DNA of 64,000 nucleotides from NCBI RefSeq assembly GCF_028453695.1, contig NC_135772.1, positions 13,516,001-13,580,000 of the forward strand, read 5' to 3'. A model generated the notes under the pieces. The model ran no database searches. It worked only from the letters and a program-made list of their open reading frames with translations, and was not told where the DNA came from. Each line of letters opens with the position of its first letter. Position 1 is the stretch's first letter. The position numbers were made by a program, and so were the translations under genes. This DNA comes from Augochlora pura (Eukaryota; Arthropoda; Insecta; Hymenoptera; Halictidae). Shown here piece by piece: positions 47,289-59,999 of the stretch.

Positions 47289-49160
47289 TCCCGCCCGTGT
47301 AGAATACCGAAAGCTAGAGAGAACATCGACCTCTAAATACATATTACGCAGACACGACGCAACGCGTGGAACCGATAACGTGGGCGACTATAAATTGAGC
47401 CAACTAATTCGATAGAAACGTCGACGTGGCCGCAGGGACTGTCGCGCTTCATCTTGCTTAATTATGAAATTTTAAGCCACGCTCTATGGTTAAACGTGTG
47501 ATCGGCCCCCGCCGATTCAATTCGCGTATCAATAAATTTCATCTGCCAGTGAATCAATGCGTATCGCGTGTCATAATTAGTTTCGCTGCTTTAGGATGAT
47601 GTTCGGTGACGTTTGCACGGTGTGTATCGGATAATTGAGTACGAATAGCGGTTTCGGTTTCGTTCGAGATAACGGATCGTGTCAAGGGAACGTGTTGAAA
47701 TATTTTGTGCGGTGTAGAATGTTTAGAATTTCTCTGTTAATGCTGCGAAGATTTTAATTCAATTATAAATGATATATTGTAAAGAAAAGAATGTTTCTTT
47801 CGATTGTTTTTTCTGCAATTGCAGTTGTCTACAAATTTTTCGTTTTTTTTTTTTTGTAAGATTGCAGAAGATAAGGTTATGGAAAACATAATATTTTGAA
47901 AAGATCGATGAAATTTTTGTGACATTTGTCGATAAATAATACTAACTTTTAATAAAGGGTGATTGCAATTAAGAGCAGAACACGTTTTAATAGAATTTCT
48001 TGTTTAACGAAAGAGAACTTTTTATTTTCTTATTCCTAACTTTAGTTTTATTCGTTTATAGTAACAGTATAAATAAAAGCGTTTAAGTGGAAGAAACTTA
48101 AGACTCTAAGAAGAGGAGGAAAAATAGAAGACAATGCTGTCGACGTAACTTAGAGTCATGTGACCCCTTTGCATGACAATGGCAGACCTCGTGTGCTAAA
48201 AATGACAACGCAAAAATGATCGAGTGAATCTGCTATTCGCTAGGTATTCCCTTGAGTGTATCATTTATTCGAAGGTTTTAATAACTTGTTGGATTTCATT
48301 ATTACTATTAAATATCACTTTTTGCAATCATATTCTTATTACTGTACAATTTGGTCTGTCTATGTAACCACAAGATAAAATTGAACGTTCAGAGTTCAAA
48401 TATTTAAATATTAATACGTTACTAAAAAAACAATTATGATAGAATTGACTGACGCAACAGAGACTTAGGAGATTAGGATGCTAATTATTGTAACTTTTAT
48501 TTAATTGTTATCTGATGATCCCATTAATTTTCAAATCGCTGCGAAAGTAATCCTTGAACTCTCCCGCCTTCTTTTGTGAACTATTTAGATAATAATTACT
48601 ATTGTTCATATCAACATAGTACCTTAATAGATCATAAATTTTCCTTCTGTTACTCAAGCACGAATGAAAAGTTTAATAAACAATTTTTCCTCAAAAAAAG
48701 GAGAACAAGCAAGCGAAATTTTAAGGAAAGATGACTCGAAACCTTGACCTTTTTCCGTTTCCAGAAAATTCCGAAATTCTTGGCGCTGATACGCTATTAT
48801 GGTCCTTTCAGTTTAATTTGCGATACTCCGCGCCGTTCGTTCTGGCAATGGTTGTTTCTGCATTGCGGATAAATCATTTTTATACCCGCAGAAAACGCGA
48901 GATTCCATTGCAACGGTCCTTGGCGGAGTGGAACTTGACGACTCGGTCGCTGCAGATAATTAGGGCATAGAAATGAAAAGTCGAAATTTTCCCTCGCGAA
49001 CCTTAATTGCCTGAATTTTCATATAATACGGCGCCAATTACAATGCAGACTCTTTTATCTGGAAATTTATTTGTATAGTATCCCGGCAACAAAACATTCT
49101 ATTATTTAAAAATTTCATTCAAGTTCTCTGCTAAGCGATAATGCGTCGAAATAATATAAT
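47289..49160. other. Non-coding DNA
   Basis: CpG-richer to about 47,690, then AT-rich. A 79-codon frame at 48,731-48,970 (+) has no recognised family. A T-run lies near 47,843-47,855. Confidence 0.4.
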
Positions 49161-49250
49161 AGAAATAATATATTATAAAAATATATCATCAAAAATAATA
49201 CATTATGAGAATATATTATCGAAAATAATATATTATGAGAATATATTATA
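49161..49250. repeat. 30-bp AT-rich tandem repeat
   Basis: Three units of about 30 bp built on AAAATAATATATTATGAGAA. The last two are almost identical and the first is diverged. Confidence 0.75.
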
Positions 49251-49768
49251 AAAATTCGTCGAACATTGTAAAAAGGTCTTCATTGCATTCGGCACTTTTA
49301 TCATTTGCAAGATAAAATGAAATGAATACAAACTGTTTGCAAATAATTGAATAAAATGTAAAGCCAATACGATTATTCAATCCTTGAGCTTTGTAACAGA
49401 ATCGAAGCTAATGTGTAAACATATACGCGATGGATGAAAACATTTCCAATTCTCCATGACGCAATGCAATTGAATTTATTTCTTTGGAATATTAAATTAC
49501 GAATGAAATGCAGCCTGTTAAAGTGGAACGTAAATCGAAAATGTGTAAAAGCTGACTCATTTATACAGTTTATGTTTGTACAGCTATACATTTAGCTTTT
49601 TCTTTACTGCGTAGAAGCGGAATTTTCATTGCCGTATTTTCCAGTGTATATTGTAAAAGAGTATTTCAGTTTTTAAGCAGGCACTTTATATTTAACGAAA
49701 GTGTTTTTAAATGAAAAGATAAGATTTAGAAAAATAATAAGTCTCGTATTAGGCATATTTATCCCGTC

Positions 49769-50019
49769 TTAACCATTTGCGCTCGAAGCCATTTTAGTTC
49801 TAAATCTAAAATAATTTTTTTGTCTTATAATATTTTCATTTAGAGCGACGAAGTGTATTTTATATATATATATCAAATTAATTCTCGCGATTCATATTAA
49901 CAGTGCCATATTTAACAAATTTTTTAAAATTAAACATTGCTGCCATAAAAATTATTTTAAAAGATGAAAGAACAATATTAGTGGTGCCTGAGAGTCACCA
50001 TCCGAGTGCAAAGGGTTAA
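49769..50019 (-). mobile_element. piggyBac-type miniature element, copy 5
   Basis: Begins TTAACCATTTGCGCTCGAAG and ends CGAGTGCAAAGGGTTAA, about 251 bp, with TTAA at both edges. The interior matches the family in reverse orientation relative to the 24,991 copy. The left end carries a CAT-for-CCT change. No protein encoded. Confidence 0.85.
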
Positions 50020-50219
50020 CATTATTACAATTCAATGTCAAATTGAACAGTTTTAAAGATTTGTCAGCGTCTCCCAAGACGTTTCAATTTGCATCACTTT
50101 CGACAAAACACGCGTCCTCGGTTTCTCCCGCTACACATATAACATAAAAACATCATACAAGAAAATAAACGCCAAAATGTGAAAGTGGTATCCTCTAGCT
50201 TTAAAATGAGTCGCTGTTC

Positions 50220-50920
50220 GCTCGCGTCCACTTTCTCACGAAATTAACATTAAGGATTTTCCGATGTTCGGGAACTCAACGTGCGACCGGTCTCCCGAGT
50301 CACCGTATCTCCCACACAGAAGCATCCCGGGAACCTGTACGGAATAGCGCAGCCGGGAGGAGCGTCTAACCGTCGATCTCGCAACAAGTGCATTCCTGGT
50401 AGCCTGAAAACGCGGAAAATACCGTTGCAGGGAAACGAAGCAAGCGGGAAAGAAGGAAAGAAAACCGTGCAGCCCCGATTCCGCGAACCTGCCGGCCATA
50501 AAACGATCGAATCACGAAAATTAGAAGCTTAGAAGAAATCGTTCGACGGGAAGGGTTACCGGCGGAATGCACTCGATAGCCTTGGCTCGTAAGACGGGTT
50601 CTAGTTGCGCGCCTGCAACTGCATCCTCTCTCGGGCCTCGCGTGCACGCGCGGCGTAATCCCGGCCCGAGATGCGGTCGCATCCGGCTCTCGACCGTTCG
50701 ACAAACCACTTCCCCGATGCGTGTAGCCTTTGCGACTTTGGTCTCTTTTTGGTCTTTTTTTTCTTCTCATTCGTACAATCCGAGAAACGCAGATACGGGT
50801 TGCACTTAAACGAAGAGCCGAAAAAGAACGAACCGCTCGCGATTAACACCGAGACTACCGTCGAAACGATCGAGTTCGTAGTTTTCATTTTGAAATCGCT
50901 GATGTGGCAAAAATTCTTTC
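50220..50920. other. CpG-rich block
   Basis: Overlapping frames of 62-142 codons on both strands, Arg- and Ser-rich with no domain. One minus-strand frame reads through a T-rich run at 50,744-50,764. Considered non-coding. Confidence 0.4.
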
Positions 50921-51327
50921 GTAGATAATGAAAGTAAAATAAAGATAAGCTTCTTAATCGTAAGCATATGATATAGTAAAAATGAGAGGAGGTGTTAATA
51001 AATTTAATCTTGTCGTTCTTACAAAGCAACGCAAGTTTTGTAGGTTTAATATTAATTAAATGAAGTAGAAATTTCGTGGCGCGAAAAAATCGATGCTAAA
51101 AACTTTCCTTTATTTCTTTCTTACTTATATTTTATTTCATGCAAGATCTACTAGACATGAATATTATTAATTTCTTCTACATTGAAGTTAAAATTAATTC
51201 TTCCGTTATCAAAGTATAGAAACGAAGGTAAATAAAGACAGTACAGGAAACAAAAATTATCTGGTCCTGTTAGGAGAATTATTAAGTATGAATAAGTACT
51301 AATTAACGCAACATGAAAGGAGCGATA

Positions 51328-51341
51328 GTGCAAAGGGTTAA
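51328..51341. mobile_element. Solo piggyBac-type end
   Basis: ATAGTGCAAAGGGTTAA matches the right end of the miniature family. No left end was found within about 300 bp upstream, so it is a remnant or a chance match. Confidence 0.4.
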
Positions 51342-52308
51342 AAAAATTTCGAAGATAATCTATATGTCTAAAAATTGATTAATAACAAAAATTCAACTCA
51401 TTTAGCCCAGTTTTAAATAGGTTATACCGTCTCGAAATGTGTCCGAGAATTTTCGCACATCACTGTGCATACTCGGAGAATTGCATTTCAATCAATCAGC
51501 TGAGAAAAAGTAGCATTGTTAATCGCGATCGTTTCGGTTACTCGTCTTTTTTACTCGACAATTATTATTCTTCGGTTACTCGACAATTTAATTTCAATAA
51601 CAAAATTCAACTATAAAATTCAATTAAAAATCAAATTTAAATAAAATTCTCAATTTAAAATCAAATAAACCTAAAATAATTTAAACAAAATTATTTAAAC
51701 AAATTGATTCAATAAACTAAATTTTAATGGATTAACCCATCAAAATTAAATCGTAACCGAAGGACGAAAATCGAAACGATCGCGGTTAATCGTCCGCATC
51801 GATAGCGATCTCTGTCGCAGCGCTGATAAAACTGAAGGGTTCGCCTGGATTCTCTAATAATAGTTTACGCGCGTTGTTGATCAGCCTGTACACATAGGAG
51901 GGTACGCAGCTAGAATGTGACCGCGTAAACGCGAAGGAGGGTTATCGGGAGAAGCTTGTTTGCCGGCGGCACACGCTGTGTGTTCCGCACACACCCCATC
52001 GATCTCTAACTAAATTAAAATGCCCCGCGTAATATTGCTTAGACGACCGGAGGAAAATCAACGCCGCACTATTTCCTGCAAACAGAATCTCTTCTTTGAC
52101 ACCGGACCGTGGCTGATGATCACCTTAGGCAAGACAGTTGTGCACCGGCACACGGGCGACTCTTCGACCTTTGGCATGCGTCCAACACCGTTTTTTCGCT
52201 AACCTCCGGTATTAAACTGTCCCCGTATTTGGAGTGGTGACCGACCCGATTTGTGGCTGATCTGTCGAACAGGTATCGCCGTTGCTATATCACACTCTTT
52301 TGTATATA
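51342..52308. other. Non-coding DNA, AT-rich then CpG-richer
   Basis: Very AT-rich at 51,590-51,740, then moderate GC at 51,760-52,250 with a 60-codon frame without a family. Nothing else recognised. Confidence 0.4.
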
Positions 52309-52719
52309 CAGGGTGGGGCAATTAAAGTGTTACAGTGCAATATCTCCATTATCATTAATGATACGCCAAAATGCTTCACAAACAAATTGTTTGGTTAGTC
52401 GATCCTGTGAAAGTGATTATTGCGATACTCTTCGGGTTTTCAACGATTTTCATACTTTGCGCGACTAGAATAACCTTGAATTATAGGTCGCTGGATTCGT
52501 CTTAAAATCGGCAATAATGTCATCGAAAAAGAAATATATAGTTCCATTTAAAAAAAACATCGATGACCTTGAAATCTCAAAAAATATGACCTTGAAAAAA
52601 AAACATTTCCACCAAAATACGTCCCCCTCCGAACCAAACAATTTGTTTCTGAAGCATTTTCGCGTATCATTAATGATAATGGAGATATTGCACTGTAACA
52701 CTTTATTTGCCCCACCCTG
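52309..52719. mobile_element. Miniature DNA transposon with long terminal inverted repeats (411 bp)
   Basis: The two ends are about 90-bp near-perfect inverted repeats. The left starts CAGGGTGGGGCAATTAAAGT, and the right ends in CTTTATTTGCCCCACCCTG. Both edges are followed by TA, consistent with the TA target duplication of Tc1/mariner-type elements. Shared internal blocks include CAATATCTCCATTATC, CATTAATGATACG and the AAACAAATTGTTTGG region. The centre has CAAGGTCATCG-like motifs in both orientations. No transposase is encoded; it would depend on a related active element. Confidence 0.9.
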
Positions 52720-52727
52720 TATATATA

Positions 52728-53024
52728 TTGTTATACTCTTTTCATGATATCCTTCATCAATTATGCGAATAGGATCCTGCCGATTAAGATAGCCAAAACT
52801 AACCTTAGAGGTTTTTTAATGACTATTATATCCTTCGAGGACTGACCAAACTCATCTCTGCAAAATTTCAACCCCTTAACTTGCTCGTGGGAGTACTTAT
52901 AGGAATAATACAAAGGGGGTAGGGCGAAACAAGGGGGCAGGCCAATCACAAGGGGGCAAATCCAAAAAGGACGGGGCTAGTACGAAAACATGTTGAATGT
53001 TGTACCGTTAATCTATGTTTTTAT

Positions 53025-53061
<37 letters not shown>

Positions 53062-53303
53062 CCCCGTCCTTGATTTACCCCCTTGTGTATTGGCCCCTTG
53101 TTTCGCCCCACCCCCTTTGTATTATTTCTATAAGTACTCCCACGGGCAAGTTAAGGGGTTGAAATTTTGCAGAGATGAGTTTGGTCAGTCCTCGAAGGAT
53201 ATAATAGTCGTTAAAAAACCTCTAAGGGGTAGTTTTGGCTATCTTAATCTGTAGGATCCTATTCGCATAATTAACGAAGGATATCGTGAAAAGAGTATAA
53301 CAA
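52728..53303. mobile_element. Large foldback element with about 245-bp arms
   Basis: The left arm (52,728 to about 52,980) and right arm (about 53,060-53,303) are inverted copies with few differences. Outer ends are TTGTTATACTCTTTTC and its inverse GAAAAGAGTATAACAA. Inner ends are GGACGGGGCTA and TTAGCCCCGTCC. About 80 bp separate the arms, including an (AT)n tract at 53,027-53,059. Because the arms are inverted copies, the same peptide reads from both: frames at 52,761-52,949 (-) and 53,015-53,254 (+) share KGLKFCRDEFGQSSKDII. That is a mirror effect and not evidence of a gene. It begins 8 bp after the end of the 411-bp element. Confidence 0.9.
53027..53059. repeat. (AT)n microsatellite in the foldback loop
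   Basis: An AT dinucleotide run lies in the spacer between the two foldback arms. Its position at the loop may reflect slippage. Confidence 0.9.
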
Positions 53304-53655
53304 TTACACCATTGACACTTTAACTGCCGCGTCATCCACACGTGGGAGACACAATACATGCGAGTGAATTGAGTTTGATTTGCATTTATGAGATCTGAAA
53401 AGATCTGTGCAAAGATTGCTACGATACACTACGAGTGTCTAGTCTCAACTTTATTAAACTAACTCCGTTGCTTTTATGATCCATGGAATGAAATGAAAGA
53501 TGGCGACAAGCAGACTAACGTTCTAAAATCTAAATAATATAGCTGTAAATAAAAAGCGAATGAGAATTTCAAACGTAACGTGATTTGAACGGGAAGCTTT
53601 GCGAGCGTTGTTAAATAAATGTCTTTGTTAGAAATAGGCGGGAGAACACACTGAT
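53304..53655. other. Short non-coding stretch before duplicated copy B
   Basis: AT-rich sequence continuous with copy B and without N. No gene or repeat is recognised. Its continuity shows that copy B sits in normally assembled sequence. Confidence 0.5.
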
Positions 53656-55932
53656 ATGTCAAGGTTGCAGGAATTTCCCGCACGAAACCGCAGATCGTTC
53701 TGTCAGAAATATATTTACGATCTCGGTAACGTGGAATTTAAATAGGAAGCAGAAATAACAGGCTGTACCGTGTTCGGGGAATAAATCGAAATCGATGTTT
53801 AAATTGAAGCGAAGCAGCAAATCAAATGGGAACGCAAGCTCGAGTCCAAAACGATACATCGAACAACGGGATTGGCATTTACAATTTCGTTCGAAGGTCG
53901 ACGATACGTTTTTTAGGAATATAAAGGAACGGATGAATAAAAAATGAAATCTTTTTATTAAACTAAATCTTCCGGGCGAAATTTATTCTCAGTTCGCTTC
54001 GAAGAAAACGGTGTTCGCGCGTACAGGGTGCTACGTGCACGACGTTCTCCGTGTATCCTTTTTCGCCCCAAGTCGTCAGAAAACATTGCCACGAAGCGAG
54101 ACGACACGCGGGCTCTCCGGCGACCAATAGGAAATCGATAAGTGATTCTATAAACGTTACCAAAGGAATGGTCGATGGATAGATGCCATTAAAATATAGT
54201 CGAAAGCAACGTGGATTCTGATGTCGGGCGCGGGAGGAGGGGCGGGGTGTATCGTCCGTGAACGGCTTTCCCCTGCCGAGAAATTTAATTATAAAAACTG
54301 ACAGGAACCCTCGCGGAGGGTAGCAGCACACCCTTTATCGAAATAGGAAATCGAGGATGCCACGTGGAAATAATGAAAATAGAATTGGCTCCACTACTTC
54401 GGGCCTCTTGATGCGATTCGGGAACATCGTTTCGTGAATTCCGCCGTTGCGAGTCAATTAATCGACGGAAATATTCGGTGATACGATTCCCCCGCTGCGT
54501 CGACGTTCGCGTTCCCATCGCGATTACAATTTTGTAACACGTGTAACCGTCATTGGAGTCGCCAATTGTGAACACGACAGTTGTTTAACACTCGAATGAC
54601 AGGCGTCGCGACAAAAATTCTACAGAAAAAAATAAGGATTCTTTCCAAATACATTTATTTTTAGTTATTGACTAAATAAACGTGATGTAATAATTCCGAT
54701 GTATTGATAAATGTTGAGAATGAATTTGTTTCCTCTGTATTCTTAATTTTTGAAATAAGTTGTTAAAGTTCTGTTCAAATATATTTAGTTATGCCTAACG
54801 TAATTTATTTACTTCTGCCGCATGCGAATAAAATAAAACATACGAATATAACTTTTAACAGTTACTTTTAACTTTTAACAACAAAACAGTTTTTACAAGA
54901 AATTTATTTTCAACAAATAGTTCTCGCGTTACTATCGTCGTAGCGAAACTGAAAAGTTTCATTCTTGTGAATCAACTCGCGAGAGACCACAATTTAGTAA
55001 CGATTTGTTCCACTAGAATTTTCACAATAAAACCACACGGATATTTCGTGGCCGATGAAAGACACAGGGTGAGGAGACCATGCTAAAAAAAATGCTAGAA
55101 CAGACGATCGATGGGTCACGACGTTTTATAACGTTTCATGAAACCGGCTGCTTTCTTCTTTAAGAATTACGTGAATCGTTTATATAAAGGCTTCTCTTGA
55201 AAGTGGTTACATCAATGTGCCGATACAGAACAACTAAAGATTATGTAATCAAACGAAAAAGAATTCACGCCGCATCAACGCGTTTAGGATAAAAGAAACT
55301 TTCGCGATGTGACGCGAGCAAAAAGCGTAGGGATTGCGTCGCGCAAAACTGTTCGTTTAACGTGAAGCTGCGGTAAACAGACAATTGATGCTATCGGATA
55401 AAAAAATAATATTTCAGAAATTTTTCGAAAGGGTATCGATTGAATTTTGATCGAAATTGTAAAAGATATAATCTTTAAAAAAAAGAGAGATTTTTCAAAG
55501 GAAAATATAATGAATAACTTTGTTAGCCTAATGATTTATACTTAATTTTTATATTAAAAATATAATATCCAAGTTTATGGTGTATTTTATATGTATGCAC
55601 TTCTCGAGACAGCTAATATACTGTTTTGTTTACCCATGAGACGCATCACCAGGTACAATGAACTCGCACATTCGGGCGGCATATTAATTAACCCTTTAGG
55701 GACAACGTCTGTACGCTGTACTATCTCTGACGGATGTTTCACAATTAATTACCCAAGTGTCTCAAAATGTCTCACAATTTCAGAATTTGAAAACAGCTAT
55801 GAAATGCATGAAAGGGTCAAGTTACCATTAAATAACTTGTACCTTAGATAGAGAAATTCAGAATTGAAAAAATGCTGTGAGTATATCAAGTATCGCCTTT
55901 ACATTATAGAAATTTCCTGAGAATCGAGAAGG

Positions 55933-56258
55933 TACCTGAGGTCGTTTTAACTAACTTTTTCCTTTACAAAAATGGTCTCCGAGGCATCGTTAACGAGTTA
56001 TTCGCGAAAAACACTGACCAATGAGAAGCAAGATTAACTGCGAGGCGGTTGAGACAACGAGTGACACTGAGCTTCAACCGCTCATTGGCTCGGCTACCTA
56101 GCGCGAGCCGTTCTCTCTTCTCATTGGTCAATGTTTATCTTCAATAACTCGTTACCATTGCCTTGGAGAAAATTTTGATAAAAGAAAAGATTGCTCGAAA
56201 CGATCTCAAGTATCCCCAATTTCCGGATTATTAGACATTTTTGGGACACGTTGTATAT
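55933..56258. mobile_element. Inverted-repeat miniature element (copy B)
   Basis: Same element as at 21,347-21,672, with the inverted arms from TACCTGAGG to CTCAAGTA (55,933-56,212) and the GGGACACG terminus beyond. A few substitutions distinguish it, such as TTCGCG for TTCACG and TATCTTC for TTTCGTC. Confidence 0.7.
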
Positions 56259-56755
56259 TGTACTCCAGAAAGCATACGCACATGAAACTATAGATTACAG
56301 GAAATTCAATAATGTGACGTTGTAGCAGATTCTCACATTACACTTTAATGATTTTGACCGCGCTGCTAATATTTATTTCTATTTCACAGTTTTGTTTAAC
56401 CTAATATATGGCGGCTGCCACGATGAAAAATGCAATAGGCGGTTAAATGAGAAGACCGAAAGAGGTATAATCTTGCGCGGAACAATGTCGAGGAGCAATG
56501 GTTTTGGCGCTACGAATCTGGGCTCGGCGATTTTCATTGGATCGCAAAGCATTGTCGTAATGCGATCCGCTCGCGCGTTTATCGAACAGAGGATTGAATC
56601 ATGGCGCGTAGTATTGACAGTCCTGTGTCACGTGCACACACGCGTGACAGGCCGCGGAACAACAATGCCCGCCCGAAAACCCCGGCAATCGATAATTCTA
56701 TAAAGCCGCCGCACAGGCTAATCGACTTCGATTTCATGGAGGCCGGGCCTCGCTG

Positions 56756-56798
56756 ATTTTATATAGCTTTTGTTGCGAGATCTTGCAAGAGCTGAGGT
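56756..56798 (+). promoter_or_regulatory. TATA-like box with nearby splice-donor match (copy B)
   Basis: Identical to the copy-A signals: TTTATATAG, then CTGAG|GTAAGTGC with GT at 56,797-56,798. Conservation between the copies is not independent support because the whole segment is nearly identical. Confidence 0.25.
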
Positions 56799-56822
56799 AA
56801 GTGCATTTCTCTGGTCGCTGCG

Positions 56823-56985
56823 TGTAAGTTTCTGTACAATGATCCGGTTACTGTGTTTCAATTTCTCTACAGTTATCTAATTACTGTGCTTCGATCATTG
56901 TACAATGATACAATTACTGTGCTTCGATCACTGTACACTGATACAATTACTGTACACTGATACAATCACTGTGCTTTAATTATTG
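56823..56985. repeat. Degenerate tandem repeat, about 33-40 bp units (copy B)
   Basis: Same array as 22,238-22,400, with the ATTACTGTGCTTCGATCA motif and no visible change in copy number between the two copies. Confidence 0.75.
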
Positions 56986-58119
56986 TAATCAATTCTTGCT
57001 GAATAATATTATAACATTGTCAAGGTCATTTAACATTGTTCATTATTTGTGTTTCGATATCTATAATTTTACTTAAAAAGGGAAGAAAATCATGTGTAGA
57101 GTATACACGTATCAAGGTTATTATGTAACACGTGGTGCGGCGTAAGAGGGTTCGGTAATAAACGCACGCATCGAAAATGACGTGAAAATATAATATAAAT
57201 CACTGGATTATTTTAAATAAAGGAATTTATCTAAGACATCGAGTGCATTATTGTTTTTTCGTAATTTGGTCGGGGCTTGTAAATATAATAATCTACTTTT
57301 TTGTTTTGTATTTTAAAAAGATCAAAAGAAAAACACATAAAACGTTATCAAAGACCATAACCACTACCGTTGTATATTTTTATAAAAATTTATTTCTGGC
57401 GGATTTCATGGAAAATTTGGTTTATGATTTTCAATACAACTTTGAATTTGCGTATTGTAGAATAGTCCTGAACACAACAATATCAATTCTATTCTTCCAT
57501 TATTAAGTGCAAAGAGGGCAAAGATTATTCGAAATATGCGTCGTAGATATATCATAAAAAAATTAGAATTTTTCACTTATTTAAGCTGCATAAACTTTCA
57601 CTGCAAAAAGTGACATAAAATCGTGATCGATTGTTGTATACATAAAAATGCAACGTGTATAGTAAAGATATAAATTAAGAAATAAAGATTTCATTTTGTT
57701 TAGGTTCTTTATAAAAAATTATAATTTTGTAAAACCTTGGACCAAGTAAAAATTGCTGGCACCGCTGCATTTGCAGGGTTGCTGCAAGTTCGCGACCAAC
57801 AACTTATCGGCAGTTTCCCTGTCCCGACGTTCCTTTCTCAATTAGTACGCACACTTGACACGATCATTATTTTTCACTTTAATAATCCACCACTCCGCGA
57901 GTCTACTTGTTACGTTTGACATTTCGATTTCCTTCGAAGTGCAAATTATGGGTTCGCACGTTCTCATTAATGTCGTCCCTTGCCCGTACGCGTCGGTTTC
58001 GAAACTGGGTTGAATTAAATATACATCGACTATACGGTAACAAAAAACCGGCCGAGAAATAAAAATTTAAATGTTCGACGTTTTATTCGTGGAACGTTAA
58101 AACCAGTAAAGATATTTAA

Positions 58120-59999
58120 GGGATTACGGAATAATACGTTATTGTTAACTAGTCGACAATATTACAAGAACAATTAGATTTAATTCCTGTCGCCTCGAAT
58201 CTGTATATTATATTTATCGTGGAGCATAAATATGAATATTTACGAACAATCGCAAATAGAAAGATCCGTGTTGACTGTATTTCGAGTGCAGCGTCCTGAA
58301 AATTGCACATTCGCTGGAAAATATGCAACGATGAAAAGTCGGTTTCGCTATTGACTGAATAATACCGTGATGCTGCACAAACGAATATGCGATTTATTTC
58401 CTAAGTATATATAATCATAGCTGATCTGAATAAAAATTGAAACTGGTAAAAAGAAGCATCAGAAAATAAAGAACCCGAAAGAGAATGAAAATGGTAACAC
58501 GAAAATTATAAAATTATTATAAAGACGGAGAGACATCTAGCAAATTATTCTCAACGTCTACTGTACGTAGAGAAATTGCGTCATCACGGTATATTAAACA
58601 AAATAAAGTGCTCTCACTCAGGGACTCTTTCTATCAAAAGACGCTACCCACGAGTTCTGTTAAAAATATCGCCAACGATAAAATTAACGCGAAGTTGACC
58701 CACTGCAGCAAGTAGTTCTGACATTTTCGGTATTATAACGGGATATTCCACCCCTCGTCCTTTCTAGAACAACTTTGGACGAGCAATGGTAACTACTACG
58801 TATAGACGTCGCAATAAAATTAGCATGGTTAACAGTTACAGCATTATGACGTAAAAAACCATTTATCACAAAGAACTGTTTGACTTTAAATTCATTTATT
58901 TGCTCAGATTTGAAAAACGATTTTTACGCGTATCTTCCTAATTTTGTTAGGTTTTGTAAAATGTAAAAATGTTGATAAACTATTTAGTTTGATTTCGATC
59001 GAATAAAATACTGTGATTTTATAGAGTTTTGGAGTTATTGGTGAGGCAGTGTTAAATAGTAATGAGAAATAAAGTGCTAATAATCTATCGAAATGCACTA
59101 GCAAGTATTCTAAAAAGCTGTAACTAATTGTAAAACATAACAATCTCAGAAAATTGTTTCTTTTACAATTTCTGATAAAAATATTTCTGTGAGAAATTGT
59201 TCGATGCACTTTTTTCTTTATTCGAGTATATATATATTAATAGCAAATTGTACAAAGCTAAAATAAATTCAACACTTCTCATTATTAAAAAATAGCATTC
59301 ACCAGCCATCTTTTACGGCTTCATTATACTAACTCGAATACGTTCCGCAAAACTGTGCAGCGCAGCGAATTTAGATGAAGTAGAACCGGTAGATCATGAT
59401 CAGACGAGCACGCCCGACTTCCCCCGAGAAAGAAGTTCGAGTTCGAAATGTCGAACATAAAGTCCATATTTTCCATGTGACCCCGATCCTGATTTATTTA
59501 TTCATTCGAAACTTAACGAACGCTGTCTTTTATACTCAGATTGTCCCAGTTGTCCAAGTATTGGACATCTGGAGTGACTAGATGAAGTGTTAAATTCGAT
59601 ATTTGATACTTTGGTGTTTATTTATTCACGGGAAGAAATCCCTTTGCGTAACTGTTCGTAATAGATTACAAGTTGAAGGCAGAAGTTGAAAAGACAGAAC
59701 AATGTTACTAAAAATTTTGTTTAATCTGATACTCTTATAATAAAACTAAATCTGTTATTGTTGCTGTATAATGTGAAATGACTTTCTTGTTTTGAAATAG
59801 TAAGGTGTTTGATGGTTATCGGAGAAGAGATCAGATCAAAACGATCTAGTAATAGCGGGCAAAGGATGCATTGACGTCTCCGAACGTGAACAGGTCAAGA
59901 AGAGTATAGCGTGTTCGAAGAGGACTTCAATTTCGTATATTCATCGAGGCTGCAAGTTTAGTCAGGAAAATTCATTTTCCAAGACTATGTTAGAACGCT
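58120..59999. other. AT-rich non-coding stretch
   Basis: Stop-dense AT-rich DNA. Frames of 61-101 codons show no family. A short (AT)n run is near 59,226-59,238. Nothing else recognised. Confidence 0.4.

Larger units (their letters stand above)
53656..58119. repeat. Duplicated segment, copy B (continuous sequence)
   Basis: 4,464 bp nearly identical to 19,076-23,529. Both flanks continue as ordinary sequence without gaps. Differences from copy A include single-base changes (for example C/T at 20,390 versus 54,950 and G/A in the CACCGGGTAC region), a small block change near 55,851-55,890, and a 5-bp net indel near 57,700. Open frames in the two copies differ by both silent and non-silent changes and look non-coding. 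This copy is probably the correct location. Confidence 0.95.
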
